NCBI RefSeq assembly: GCF_004000985.1
Contig: NZ_BIMH01000010.1
Span: 1-64,000 of the forward strand
Source of the DNA: Paenibacillus validus NBRC 15382
Lineage (GTDB): Bacteria; Bacillota; Bacilli; Paenibacillales; NBRC-103111
Direction: 5' to 3'
Length of the DNA stretch: 64,000 nt
The notes beneath the pieces are model-generated. The model was not told the DNA's origin and ran no database searches. It worked only from the letters and a program-made list of their open reading frames with translations. Numbering within the stretch: the stretch's first letter is position 1; each line of letters starts with the position of its first letter. Positions 46,565 to 56,399 of this stretch are shown here, piece by piece. The position numbers were made by a program, and so were the translations under genes.

Positions 46565-47820
46565 TATTGCTTTTTCATATAAATTTTCGCTTCGACGCCG
46601 CTGTTCTGGGGCTCGTAAAATTTCGCGTCCTTCAGCGGCTCCGGCATATACTGGACCTTGCCGGCACGGTCCGGATGGTCGATCGGATTGACATATGTCT
46701 TCGAGCCGTCCTTGATCGAATCCGGCACCGGGTATGCCCGGTTGTTCTTCACGGTGTCGAAGGCGCGCGCGATCGCCTTGTATGCGGAGTTCGACTTCGG
46801 ACTTTCGCATAAGTAAACCGCAGCCTGCGCAAGCGGGATCCGAGCTTCCGGCATGCCGAGGAACAGCACCGCATCCTTCGCGGCGAGCGCAATTTGCAGC
46901 GCGTGCGGATTGGCCATGCCGATGTCCTCGCTGGAATGGACGACCATGCGTCTGGCGATATACAGCGGGTCGACGCCCGATTCGAGCAGCCGGGCCATCC
47001 AATAGAGCGCCGCATCGGTTTGGCTGCCGCGGATGCTCTTGCAGAAGGCGGACGTCAAGTTGTACATGTCGTTCGTCGTGACGGCGTTGAGCCGGAATTG
47101 GAACGCCTGCTGCACGGTCGCCAAATCGACCGTATCCGCATCGGAGAGACTGTACACGGCATTCTCCAGCGCATTCAACGCATTGCGGATGTCGCCGTTG
47201 CAAATGTCGGCCAAATAATCGAGCGCTTCTGTCTCGATCGATACCTTCAGCTTGCCGAGGCCGCGCTCCGGGTCGTTAAGCGCCTCGAGAATCACGCGCT
47301 TGATCTCCGCCTCAGACAGCGCCTCGAGCCGGTATATCCGGCAGCGGGAAGCGAGCGGGGGGATGATGTCGTGCGCGATCGATTCGGTCGTGGCGCCGAT
47401 CAGCGTGATCGTGCCGTTCTCGACGACGGGCAGCAGCGCTTCCTGCACATTCGATTTCATCGCGTGGATCTCATCGATGAACACGATCGTTTTGTGACCG
47501 TACAGCTTCAAGTCGTCAAGCGCCTTGGCGAATACGCCGCGCAGCTCGGCGACGGTCAAGGAGACGGCATTCAGCTTGACGAAGTGGGCGGACGTCAGAC
47601 GGCTGATAACGGCGGCCAGACTTGTTTTGCCCGAGGAGGGCGGACCTTGCAAGATCATCGACGACACGCGGTCTTGCTCAATCAGATTGCGCAGCAGCTT
47701 CCCTTTGCCAATCAGGTGCTGTTGGCCGGCAATGTCATCCAAGCTGCGGGGGCGAAACCGTTCCGACAACGGCTCGACGACTTCCCGCCGCTCTTCGTAG
47801 TTGTAATCGAATAGGTCCAT
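46564..47820 (-). CDS. rarA: Replication-associated recombination protein RarA
   Basis: Encodes 418 aa, AAA+ clamp-loader-like ATPase (MgsA/RarA family) acting at stalled forks. Opening segment ERFRPRSLDDIAGQQHLIG, Walker A GPPSSGKTS, Walker B IVFIDEIHA, sensor IGATTE, arginine finger LASRCRIYRLE, and the tetramerisation part with FCKSIRGSQTDAALYW and HSSEDIGMANPHAL. The Walker A loop has SSG where most RarA have GTG, but the consensus is kept. B. subtilis yrvN lies similarly between tcdA and cymR. Confidence 0.94.
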   Translation of the reverse strand: MDLFDYNYEERREVVEPLSERFRPRSLDDIAGQQHLIGKGKLLRNLIEQDRVSSMILQGPPSSGKTSLAAVISRLTSAHFVKLNAVSLTVAELRGVFAKALDDLKLYGHKTIVFIDEIHAMKSNVQEALLPVVENGTITLIGATTESIAHDIIPPLASRCRIYRLEALSEAEIKRVILEALNDPERGLGKLKVSIETEALDYLADICNGDIRNALNALENAVYSLSDADTVDLATVQQAFQFRLNAVTTNDMYNLTSAFCKSIRGSQTDAALYWMARLLESGVDPLYIARRMVVHSSEDIGMANPHALQIALAAKDAVLFLGMPEARIPLAQAAVYLCESPKSNSAYKAIARAFDTVKNNRAYPVPDSIKDGSKTYVNPIDHPDRAGKVQYMPEPLKDAKFYEPQNSGVEAKIYMKKQ

Positions 47821-47950
47821 GGCTAACTCTCGCTTTACATATGGAAATTAGAACGGATGTTTCTATTTCATAAAGTTATTTTACCACATGAGCGGCAAAC
47901 ATGGAATTTCAACGCAGCTCCAGCGGCGAAAGCTCTCCACACGGTAAGTT

Positions 47951-47980
47951 TTGGCACCGCGGCCATTATTGATGTACAAT
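47951..47980 (+). promoter_or_regulatory. Promoter of the PCYCGC lipoprotein gene
   Basis: TTGGCA, 18-bp spacer, TACAAT, 35 bp before ATG 48015. Confidence 0.6.
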
Positions 47981-48014
47981 CGAAGGTAAACGAATGAAGG
48001 AAAAGAGGGAACGT

Positions 48015-48533
48015 ATGAAACAAGCGGTCAAACCGGTAATCGCGCTTCTGCTGCTGGCCTCCGTCGTCTCGGCCTGCGCGCCGAAGACGGCCCCTTCTGC
48101 CGAAGGTAACGGCAGTGCGCATGCCGGGCACACTCAGCAAGGACATCCAACGCCGCAGGGCGATATTCAAGAAAAAACAGCTTCCGCGGACGCGCTGCCG
48201 CGTTTTCTGGACAAACAACCCGAGGATGTGCGCCTCGTCTATGAAGCCGCCGGCAAAGCGGCCGATCTCTTGAAGTGGATGCCCTGTTACTGCGGCTGCG
48301 GGGAGAGTGCCGGTCATATGAGCAACATGAACTGTTTTATTAAGGAAGTGCAAGCGGACGGCTCCGTCGTCTGGGACGATCATGGCACGCGCTGCGGCGT
48401 ATGTTTGCAAATTGCAGTCAAGTCGATCAAGATGAAGCAGGACGGCAAGACGCTGAAGGAAATACGCCAAACGATCGAGCAAACGTACAAGCAAGGCTTT
48501 GCCAAACCGACCCCTACGCCGATGCCGTCGTAA
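48015..48533 (+). CDS. PCYCGC-motif lipoprotein
   Basis: Encodes 172 aa from ATG 48015 (AGAGGGA upstream); ATG 47994 is possible. Lipobox VVSAC, so it is membrane-tethered outside the cell. A His/Gln-rich segment (HAGHTQQGHPTPQG) follows the anchor. The family signature MPCYCGCGESAGHMSNMNCF and a second Cys pair in TRCGVCLQIA suggest a metal- or redox-active Cys-rich domain. It then ends in a Pro-rich tail. Function of PF13798-type proteins is not established. Confidence 0.85.
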   Translation: MKQAVKPVIALLLLASVVSACAPKTAPSAEGNGSAHAGHTQQGHPTPQGDIQEKTASADALPRFLDKQPEDVRLVYEAAGKAADLLKWMPCYCGCGESAGHMSNMNCFIKEVQADGSVVWDDHGTRCGVCLQIAVKSIKMKQDGKTLKEIRQTIEQTYKQGFAKPTPTPMPS

Positions 48534-48645
48534 CCCGGAAGGAAGACGAAGCGTCGCACTTTCCCGTTCTAGCCGTGCCCTTGGATGTATAGGGTATTAG
48601 TATAGTTTCAAACTAGACTTCTTGCGGTTGGGAAGGTGAAAGGGC

Positions 48646-49989
48646 TTGATCAGCGATCCGTTCCCCCTTTGGTTAAACATCGGGTTTGTACTGCTGCTGG
48701 TGTGTTTGAACGGTTTTTTTGTCGCTGCCGAGTTCGCCATCGTCAAAGCGTCCCGCAGCCGGCTCGAGAAGCTCACTTCCGCCGGCTCGCGAAGCGGACG
48801 GTGTGCGAGCTTGGTCCTGAGCAATGTGGACGCGTATTTATCCGCCTGTCAGCTCGGAATCACATTAACCTCCCTCGGGCTCGGGTGGCTTGGGGAACCG
48901 GTCGTTTCCAAGCTGCTGGCGCCGCTTTTGCGCCCGTTCGGGCTGCCGGAGTCCGTCGTTCACATGGCGGCTTTCGTTCTGGCATTTACGCTCATCACGA
49001 CGCTGCACATTACGCTCGGCGAGCAGTTTCCCAAGACGTATGCGATTCGCAAGTCGGAACGTGTGACGCTGCTTTCATCCGTTCCCTTGGCGGCGTTCTA
49101 CAAGATCATGTACCCTTTCATTTGGATGCTGAACGGGCTGTCGAACGCGCTGCTGAGGCTGACCGGCATCGAACCGACGGAGGAGCATCGCAGCGCCCAT
49201 ACGGAAGACGAAATACGCGTGCTGATGAAAGAAAGCAACCAGAAAGGGTTAATCGACAATACGGAGCTGACGCTTGTCGATAACATTTTTGAATTTACGG
49301 AAACGAATGCGCGTGAGATTATGATTCCCCGTACGGAAATGATATGTTTGTACGCCCAGCGCTCCTATGAGGACAATAAAATGATCGCGATCAGCGAAAT
49401 GCATACGCGGTACCCGGTATGCGATCCCGATAAGGACGCGATCATCGGTTTTGTCCATATTAAAGATTTATTGAAGCTGACGGATGGCGAAGGCGAGTTG
49501 CTGACGATCGTAAGGCCGATTATGAAGGTCGCGGAATCCATGCAAATCAGCGCCTTATTGAAGCTGATGCAGAAGCGCAAAGCGCAGATGGTGCTATTGA
49601 TCGACGAATTCGGCGGCACGAGCGGACTTGTTACCTTCGAGGATATTATCGAGGAAATTGTGGGTGAAATCCAGGACGAATTCGACGAAGAACGCCCGCA
49701 GATCGAGCGGAAGGACGAACGGACGCATTCGATCGACGGGCGCTTGTTGATCGAAGAAGTGAACGGGTATTTCGGTCTCGAAATCGAATCGGACGATTAC
49801 GATACGATCGGGGGATGGATGTACGCGCAGGTTGAGATGCCGCCCACCAAGCTGCAGCAGGTCGAGTGGAATGAACGGTTTGTGTTTACCGTAGAGGAAA
49901 TCGACCATTTACGTATCTCCCGCATTCTCGTGACGCCGAGTAAGAATGCGAAGCATAGCGATCCGGCATCCGGAGACCATGGGATGTAA
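48646..49989 (+). CDS. CNNM/CorC-family (HlyC-type) transporter
   Basis: Encodes 447 aa from a TTG with GGAAGGTGAAAGGG upstream. N-terminal DUF21/CNNM membrane domain (four helices, ~5-190, with GEQFPKTYAIRKSERV), two CBS domains (~210-335, MIPRTEMICLYA), and a C-terminal CorC_HlyC domain (DDYDTIGGWMYAQVEMPP). Related proteins export Mg2+ or Na+; B. subtilis MpfA (YhdP) is a Mg2+ exporter. Substrate not determined here. Ends in a clear terminator. Confidence 0.9.
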   Translation: MISDPFPLWLNIGFVLLLVCLNGFFVAAEFAIVKASRSRLEKLTSAGSRSGRCASLVLSNVDAYLSACQLGITLTSLGLGWLGEPVVSKLLAPLLRPFGLPESVVHMAAFVLAFTLITTLHITLGEQFPKTYAIRKSERVTLLSSVPLAAFYKIMYPFIWMLNGLSNALLRLTGIEPTEEHRSAHTEDEIRVLMKESNQKGLIDNTELTLVDNIFEFTETNAREIMIPRTEMICLYAQRSYEDNKMIAISEMHTRYPVCDPDKDAIIGFVHIKDLLKLTDGEGELLTIVRPIMKVAESMQISALLKLMQKRKAQMVLLIDEFGGTSGLVTFEDIIEEIVGEIQDEFDEERPQIERKDERTHSIDGRLLIEEVNGYFGLEIESDDYDTIGGWMYAQVEMPPTKLQQVEWNERFVFTVEEIDHLRISRILVTPSKNAKHSDPASGDHGM

Positions 49990-50010
49990 GCCGATAAATG
50001 CCGGAAAAAT

Positions 50011-50037
50011 TGACCTGCGGGAAGGTCATTTTTTTTT
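50011..50037 (+). terminator. Terminator after the CNNM gene
   Basis: TGACCT pairs with AGGTCA around GCGGGA, followed by nine Ts. Confidence 0.85.
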
Positions 50038-50040
50038 GAG

Positions 50041-50075
50041 TTTACAACGTAACAATGTTATATTACATTGTTTCG
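50041..50075 (+). promoter_or_regulatory. yhbD promoter overlapped by a palindromic operator
   Basis: TTTACA (50041-50046), 17-bp spacer and TACATT (50064-50069) form the promoter. The perfect inverted repeat AACAATGT-N6-ACATTGTT (50051-50072) covers the spacer and -10. The following gene encodes a MerR-like DNA-binding protein, so autoregulation is plausible. Confidence 0.6.
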
Positions 50076-50092
50076 TATAAGGTGGTGCGGTT

Positions 50093-50731
50093 ATGATCGA
50101 GCAAGAGCTCATATCCAAGAAAGAATTGCTGGAATTGACGGGTATTTCGTATGGCCAACTGTACCGCTGGAAGCGGAAAAATTTAATTCCCGAAGACTGG
50201 TTCATCCGCAAATCGACGTTTACCGGGCAGGAAACTTTTTTTCCGAAGAAAAGCATTTTGGCTCGTATCGATAAGATCGTCAATATGAAGGAAGATTTAT
50301 CGCTTGACGAGTTGGCGGACGTCTTCTCGCCGGAAGTGGCGGACATGGCGGTAGGGCAAAGCGAACTTTTGGAACGTAACATTGTTTCGAAACGATCGCT
50401 GGAGTTGTTCACGAACACGTTCGGCGACGGACCCGTGCTCCCGTTCGGACGCATATTGATCGCTTATATGCTCGATAAGCTGCTGCAAGCTGGCGATATC
50501 AATCTGGACGAAGGCGTTATGATGCTGCAGACGCTGCATGGCCACGAGTCGGCAATAGAGAACAAAAGTTGGGTGCTGGTGTTCATTCGCAAGATGGGCA
50601 TCTCTTCGTTCCTGATGATCGGCGGTACGGATTCCGTTATGTTCGACCCGGGTACGAAAGTCGTGGCCCGGTTGAGCTTTGCCGCGTGCATGGAAGAACT
50701 GAAGATGAAGATGAACGATGGAAGGGGATGA
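50093..50731 (+). CDS. yhbD: YhbD-family (DUF4004) MerR-like protein
   Basis: Encodes 212 aa. The N-terminal winged-helix segment ISKKELLELTGISYGQLYRW, then KRKNLIPEDWFIRK and FPKKSILARIDKIV, is MerR-like. The rest is the DUF4004 region (DLSLDELADVFSPEV). In B. subtilis yhbD precedes the bactofilin genes yhbE-yhbF (bacE, bacF), which affect flagellar assembly, and the same order occurs here. It probably regulates or works with the bactofilins. An imperfect echo of the operator (ACATTGTTTCG) occurs inside the gene near 50380. Confidence 0.85.
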   Translation: MIEQELISKKELLELTGISYGQLYRWKRKNLIPEDWFIRKSTFTGQETFFPKKSILARIDKIVNMKEDLSLDELADVFSPEVADMAVGQSELLERNIVSKRSLELFTNTFGDGPVLPFGRILIAYMLDKLLQAGDINLDEGVMMLQTLHGHESAIENKSWVLVFIRKMGISSFLMIGGTDSVMFDPGTKVVARLSFAACMEELKMKMNDGRG

Positions 50732-50735
50732 CCCA

Positions 50736-51022
50736 ATGGAATCGCGCAACAATTTGACGGTCACCGGGACGGGCGGCGCGGGACCGGGACGATGCTGAAG
50801 AAGCTGCTCGGCTCCTTGTTTCTTCCGGCGGATTATTATGAAGGCACACTGACGGCCGAATCGATCGAGGGCGACGACGTTTATGTGGAGTACACGCAGG
50901 CGGAGGTCATCCGGGGGCGGAACGTAGTCGTCGGACCCGGGTGCGGCATCGGCCGGATTGAATATACGAACAAGCTCGAGCATACGGCGGGATCGGATGT
51001 TACCGACGCTGTGCAAATTTGA
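50736..51022 (+). pseudogene. Bactofilin gene remnant (yhbE position), core domain deleted and frameshifted
   Basis: A bactofilin-type N-terminus (MESRNNLTVTGTGGAGPG, from ATG 50736) runs into a stop at 50798. In another frame, from ATG 50792, 76 codons encode a bactofilin C-terminal tail (LLGSLF, EGDDVYVEYTQAEVIRGRNV, GPGCGIGRIEY) that matches the tail of the next gene (EGDEVYLEHTRAGIVRAKNV, GPGCDIGLVEY). The ~120-residue β-helical bactofilin core between the two parts is missing. This looks like an internal deletion with frame change. The tail alone could still be translated but would lack the polymerising domain. Confidence 0.65.
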
Positions 51023-51043
51023 TGGGGGAATGGAGCGATAACG

Positions 51044-51774
51044 ATGGGCTTACGCGGCGATTTGAATATTTCAGGCGTAATGGGCGGCGCGGGCGGAGGC
51101 GCGTATAACAACGTTAAGATTAACGGGCAAGGGAACGTGAACGGTCCTTTGGATTGGTGAGCTTCGTCTGTAACGGAAGGTCGAGCATACACGGCGAGGT
51201 GAAGGCTCAAACGGTGGAAGTCAACGGCTCGACTTCGTTTGAAGCGAAGGTGGATACCGGCAGCATGCAAATTAACGGCAAAGCGGACGTGGAAGGAAGC
51301 TTAAGCGCACGCGAGCTGAGAGTCGACGGGCAGTTGAAGGTGAAGGCCGGCTTATCCGGAGAAGACATCGTGGTGAACGGTTATTTGAAGGTTCAGGGCG
51401 CTTGCGAAGCGGAATCGTTCCGTTCCCGCGGCTGCTTTCGCGTGGACGGTCTGCTGAATGCGGGGAGCATCGAAGTCGACTTGTACACGGAATGCCGGGC
51501 TAAAGAAATCGGCGGCGAAACGATATCTGTCCGCAAAACGGAGCTTGCCGGCGCGCTCGGCAAGCTGGTACGGGCGCTGATGTTCGCAGAAGATGCGCTG
51601 ATCTTCGATACGATTGAAGGCGACGAGGTTTATCTGGAGCACACCCGCGCCGGCATCGTCCGGGCCAAGAATGTGAGCCTGGGGCCCGGCTGCGACATCG
51701 GATTGGTGGAATACGCGGATACGTTCAATCACCATCCGGATTCGCGTGTCGGAGAGAGCCGTAAAAGCTTATGA
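51044..51774 (+). pseudogene. Bactofilin gene (yhbF position) with a -1 frameshift near 51157
   Basis: ATG 51044 (GGAGCGAT upstream) encodes MGLRGDLNISGVMGGAGGG through KINGQGNVNGPLDW, then stops at 51158-51160. The remaining frame, open from 51124, continues VSFVCNGRSSIHGEVKAQTVEVNG with regular ~6-residue-turn β-helix repeats to residue ~150 and a tail EGDEVYLEHTRA. Adding one base in TTGGATTG|GTGAGC would restore ...PLDCVSF..., which fits bactofilin sequences. Either a true frameshift or a single-base sequence error. Bactofilins form cytoskeletal filaments and influence flagellar assembly in B. subtilis. Confidence 0.7.
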
Positions 51775-51789
51775 CCGCAGGAGGCCTGC

Positions 51790-51990
51790 ATGGACGAATT
51801 TCTTACACAGCTTTCGGGCGGTATCTCCCGATATGCCGAGATGGGTCGTGACGATCTATATGGTGCTGACGGCGCTCGGTATCGGCGCTTGAACCCGGCT
51901 GAAGCTTCGCCATGCGGAAAAGTCCGCTGCTTGACGAAAGGTGACGATGACGTTTGCCGCCTAGTTGCGTCGTGGTATACTAGCTCATAA
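51790..51990 (+). CDS. Doubtful small ORF after the bactofilins
   Basis: ATG 51790 has a perfect AGGAGG six bases upstream, so translation is likely to start here. The 66-codon frame reads as non-coding after ~9 residues (Cys/Arg/Asp-rich, no motif). The overlapping frame ending at 51892 encodes a convincing hydrophobic tail (PRWVVTIYMVLTALGIGA). A one-base shift near 51812 would join MDEFLTQ to that tail, giving a ~33-aa membrane peptide. I regard the annotated frame as doubtful and the gene as possibly another disrupted member of this operon. Confidence 0.3.
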   Translation: MDEFLTQLSGGISRYAEMGRDDLYGADGARYRRLNPAEASPCGKVRCLTKGDDDVCRLVASWYTSS

Positions 51991-52022
51991 GAAGGAGCCC
52001 GGTGCAAGGAGATGACATACGA

Positions 52023-53363
52023 GTGAAACGCAAGTCCAAATGGTTCAAACTGACGCCGCCGCGCGTGTTTGCCGGCGGTTTCGCCCTTATTATTGCGGTC
52101 GGCACGCTGTTGTTGTCGCTGCCGGCCGCCGCCGTAAGCGGGGAAGCTACCCCGTGGGTCGACGCGTTGTTCACGGCGACCTCGGCTACTTGCGTGACAG
52201 GATTGCTCGTGGTCGATACGGGCACTTATTTTACAAAGTTTGGTCAAGTCGTCATCCTGATTCTGGTGCAGCTCGGAGGTTTGGGCTTTATGACGACGGT
52301 CACATGGTTCGCAATCGCGATGAAGAAACGGATTTCGCTGCGCGATCGGCTCATGTTGAAGGAGTCGATGAATCTTCTCGGCATCGAAGGCGTCGTGCGG
52401 CTTATTATGAAGGTGCTGATCTATTCCGTCGTCATCGAGAGCTTCGCCGCGCTGTACTTCGCCTATCGCTTGTCGCAGGAGATGCCGCTCGGCCATGCGC
52501 TTTATTACGGCGTGTTTCATGCCATATCGCTGTTCAACAACGCGGGCTTTGAGCTGTTTGGCGGGTTCCGCAACCTGACGCCTTATGTGGCGGACTGGGG
52601 AATCAACCTTGTGTCGATGCTGCTTATCTTGTTCGGCGGTATCGGATTTATCGTGCTCTCAGAGCTCGTGGATTACCCGAGCTCGCGGCGCCTGTCGCTG
52701 CACAGCAAGGTTGTGCTGACGGCTACCGGCATTTTGACGCTGTTAAGCGCACTGCTCATCTTTATATTCGAATATACGAATGCGCGTACGCTCGGCCCGC
52801 TCAGTCTCGACACGAAAATTCTCGCCTCGTTGTTCCAATCGATCACCTTGCGCTCCGCAGGAGTGAATACGATCGATATTACCGGATTGCGGTCGGCTAC
52901 GCAGTTCCTGATGGTCATCATGATGTTTATCGGCGCGGCTCCCGGCTCCACCGGCGGCGGGATCAAGCTGACAACCTTCGTTATTCTGGTCGGCGCCGTA
53001 CTGACCATGGTGCGGGGGAAGCAAGACATGGTCCTGTTCCGTTACCGGGTCCCGAAGAGAGATATATATAAAGCGACGACCTTTTCCTTGCTTGGCTTGT
53101 TTTGCCTCGTGCTGTCCACGATGGCGTTATCCACCGTGCAGGGGCAAGATTTCCTGATGATTTTGTTCGAAGCGGCTTCGGCTTTCGGGACGGTGGGCTT
53201 AAGCGCGGGACTGACGCCAGAGCTAGGCTTCGCCGGCAAAATAAACATCATTGTCATGATGTATATCGGCCGAGTCGGTCTGATCACGCTGGCGTTCGCT
53301 TTGCAGCCGAAGCTTAAGAAGGACAGCTATCGGTATCCGGAAGGCAAGCTGACGATCGGTTGA
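52023..53363 (+). CDS. ktrB: Ktr-type potassium uptake channel subunit
   Basis: Encodes 446 aa. The GTG at 52023 is 11 bases after AAGGAG; GTG 52002 with GAAGGAG is an alternative. SKT-superfamily with four M1-P-M2 repeats. Pore-loop signatures: TATSATCVTGLLV, FHAISLFNNAGFELFGG, SITLRSAGVNTIDI, EAASAFGTVGLSAGL, with GAAPGSTGGGIKLTTF in the gating segment of repeat 3. Imports K+ (Na+-dependent in KtrB). The cytosolic KtrA/KtrC regulator is not in this window, so it must be encoded elsewhere. Confidence 0.92.
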   Translation: MKRKSKWFKLTPPRVFAGGFALIIAVGTLLLSLPAAAVSGEATPWVDALFTATSATCVTGLLVVDTGTYFTKFGQVVILILVQLGGLGFMTTVTWFAIAMKKRISLRDRLMLKESMNLLGIEGVVRLIMKVLIYSVVIESFAALYFAYRLSQEMPLGHALYYGVFHAISLFNNAGFELFGGFRNLTPYVADWGINLVSMLLILFGGIGFIVLSELVDYPSSRRLSLHSKVVLTATGILTLLSALLIFIFEYTNARTLGPLSLDTKILASLFQSITLRSAGVNTIDITGLRSATQFLMVIMMFIGAAPGSTGGGIKLTTFVILVGAVLTMVRGKQDMVLFRYRVPKRDIYKATTFSLLGLFCLVLSTMALSTVQGQDFLMILFEAASAFGTVGLSAGLTPELGFAGKINIIVMMYIGRVGLITLAFALQPKLKKDSYRYPEGKLTIG

Positions 53364-53400
53364 GCGGTCTGCGTTATAGCCCGGGAAATAATTTTATACA

Positions 53401-53436
53401 AAAAAACCGTCAAGGTGGAGTACCTTGACGGTTTTT
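53401..53436. terminator. Bidirectional terminator between ktrB and mnmA
   Basis: AAAAACCGTCAAGGT pairs perfectly with ACCTTGACGGTTTTT. Confidence 0.93.
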
Positions 53437-53509
53437 GTATATGGGACGCCGAACGCTCAAGTCAGCCGATCTCCGGTGCCTGATGCGGTATAGCCAAACC
53501 TTGTCCGCG

Positions 53510-54625
<1,116 letters not shown>

Positions 54626-54760
54626 TTAGTATTATACATAGATTTGCTCATAAATAAAATTATTTCAACATATCGTCATTGTTTTTCTCCCACAATAGAA
54701 GGTTTTGTGTTACCATAGAAAAGATACCAAAATGTATGATATGTAAATGAGGTGCTCGAT

Positions 54761-55183
54761 TTGAAGATATCAACTAAAGGCCGCTACGGGCTGACCATCA
54801 TGATGGAGCTTGCCACCAGGTTCGGAGAAGGCCCCACCTCACTGAAAAGCATCGCCGAAAAGCATCAGCTTTCCGAGCATTATTTGGAGCAATTGGTTGC
54901 CCCGCTGCGTAATGCCGGGTTAGTCAAAAGCATTCGCGGCGCTTACGGTGGATATATATTATCAAAATCGCCCGAGGAGATTTCCGCTGGAGATGTCATT
55001 CGGGTACTGGAAGGTCCGATCAGCCCCGTCGATTTTACGGAGGAAGACGACCCTGCCAAACGGAACTTGTGGATACGCATTCGCGATGGCATCGCACAAG
55101 TGCTGGATTCGACCTCGCTGCAGGATATGATCTCCTATCATGACGAGGGAAGCCATCACGACAGCTATATGTTTTATATCTAA
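54761..55183 (+). CDS. cymR: Rrf2-family regulator, CymR-like
   Basis: Encodes 140 aa. The TTG at 54761 (MKISTKGRYGLTIMMELA) is chosen with GAGGTG six bases upstream. Winged helix: PTSLKSIAEKHQLSEHYLEQLVAPLRNAGLVKS and wing GAYGGYILSK. It lacks the three iron-sulfur cysteines of IscR, so it is the CymR type, which represses cysteine-metabolism genes together with CysK. Eighteen bp separate it from the gap before the desulfurase gene, as in Bacillales cymR-yrvO. Confidence 0.88.
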   Translation: MKISTKGRYGLTIMMELATRFGEGPTSLKSIAEKHQLSEHYLEQLVAPLRNAGLVKSIRGAYGGYILSKSPEEISAGDVIRVLEGPISPVDFTEEDDPAKRNLWIRIRDGIAQVLDSTSLQDMISYHDEGSHHDSYMFYI

Positions 55184-55221
55184 GTGTCTTTACATTTCTT
55201 ATGAACGATGTGGTGAGTACA

Positions 55222-56373
55222 TTGAACCTGATTTATTTGGATCATGCCGCAACAACCCCGGTTCATCCGGAAGTGGTGGAAGCCATGATGCCATATTGGA
55301 CGAATAGCTTCGGGAATGCCTCCAGCACGCATTGGGCCGGCCGCGACGCGAAGAGCGCGCTGAACGAAGCGCGCGATCGGATCGCCTCTTTCGTCGGATG
55401 TGCGCCGTCTGAGCTCGTCTTTACCGGCGGAGGCACGGAGAGCGATAATATGGCGCTGTTCGGCGCCGCTGAAGCGAACCGCGCTCGCGGCAACCATATC
55501 GTTACGACGCAGATCGAGCATCATGCGGTTCTGCATGCATGCGAGAGATTGGAGCGCCTCGGCTACGAAGTGACCTACGTGCCGGTCGACGAATACGGAC
55601 GGGTCTCGGTGGACGACATTAAATCCGCGCTTCGCCCGGATACGATATTGATCAGCGTCATGTACGGCAATAACGAAGTCGGCACGCTGCAGCCGATCGA
55701 AGCGATCGGCGCACTGGCTCGCGAGAAGGGAATCGCCTTTCACGTCGACGCGGTTCAGGCGCTGGCTTACATGCCGCTTCATTTGCATGCGCTGCCTGTT
55801 GACTTTATGAGCTTTTCCGCGCACAAATTGAACGGTCCCAAAGGGGTCGGCGCGTTGTATATAGCGAAGAACGCTCGGTTCGTGCCGTTAGGCTACGGCG
55901 GCTCCCAGGAGCGCAAACGGCGCCCAGGTACGGAGAATACCCCGGCGATCGCAGGTTTTGCGAAGGCGGTTGAACTTTTTGACCGCGCGAGGTATGAAAA
56001 GAAACATCACGTGGAAACACTACGTCAAGAACTGGTAAACGAGCTGGAAAAGCGGCTCAGCCCGGACGATTTCATCGTGAACGGACATCCGAGCGAGCGG
56101 CTGCCGCACATCTTGAACGTCAGCTTCCCGGGCGTCTCGACAGAATCGATGCTGATGAATCTCGATTTGGCCGGAGTCGCGGCGGCAAGCGGATCGGCGT
56201 GTACCTCCGGATCGCTGGAGGTATCCCATGTGCTGAAAGCGATGGGGTTATCCGAAGCGAGAACTTCGTCGGCGATTCGGTTCAGCTTCGGCGCCTCGAA
56301 TGATTCCGCACAGATTCGCGAAACCGCGTCACGGGTTGAAACCGTCATCCGCCGTTTACGTAGTATCGTTTAA
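55222..56373 (+). CDS. Cysteine desulfurase (IscS/YrvO type)
   Basis: Encodes 383 aa. The TTG at 55222 (MNLIYLDHAATTPVHPE) with GGTGAG upstream fits the family start; ATG 55201 has no site. PLP lysine K202 in SAHKLNGPKG, PLP contacts GGGTESDN and HH at 100-101, and catalytic C327 in ASGSACTSGS. Supplies persulfide sulfur for tRNA thiolation (MnmA, divergent neighbour) and probably other pathways. Confidence 0.93.
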   Translation: MNLIYLDHAATTPVHPEVVEAMMPYWTNSFGNASSTHWAGRDAKSALNEARDRIASFVGCAPSELVFTGGGTESDNMALFGAAEANRARGNHIVTTQIEHHAVLHACERLERLGYEVTYVPVDEYGRVSVDDIKSALRPDTILISVMYGNNEVGTLQPIEAIGALAREKGIAFHVDAVQALAYMPLHLHALPVDFMSFSAHKLNGPKGVGALYIAKNARFVPLGYGGSQERKRRPGTENTPAIAGFAKAVELFDRARYEKKHHVETLRQELVNELEKRLSPDDFIVNGHPSERLPHILNVSFPGVSTESMLMNLDLAGVAAASGSACTSGSLEVSHVLKAMGLSEARTSSAIRFSFGASNDSAQIRETASRVETVIRRLRSIV

Positions 56374-56399
56374 GCCAATTCACGATTGGAGAGAGTTTG

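Noticed and set aside
51044-51774. Programmed ribosomal frameshift in the bactofilin gene
   Set aside because: The junction TTGGATTGGTGAGC has no slippery heptamer and no evident stimulatory structure. A simple one-base loss or sequencing error explains it better.
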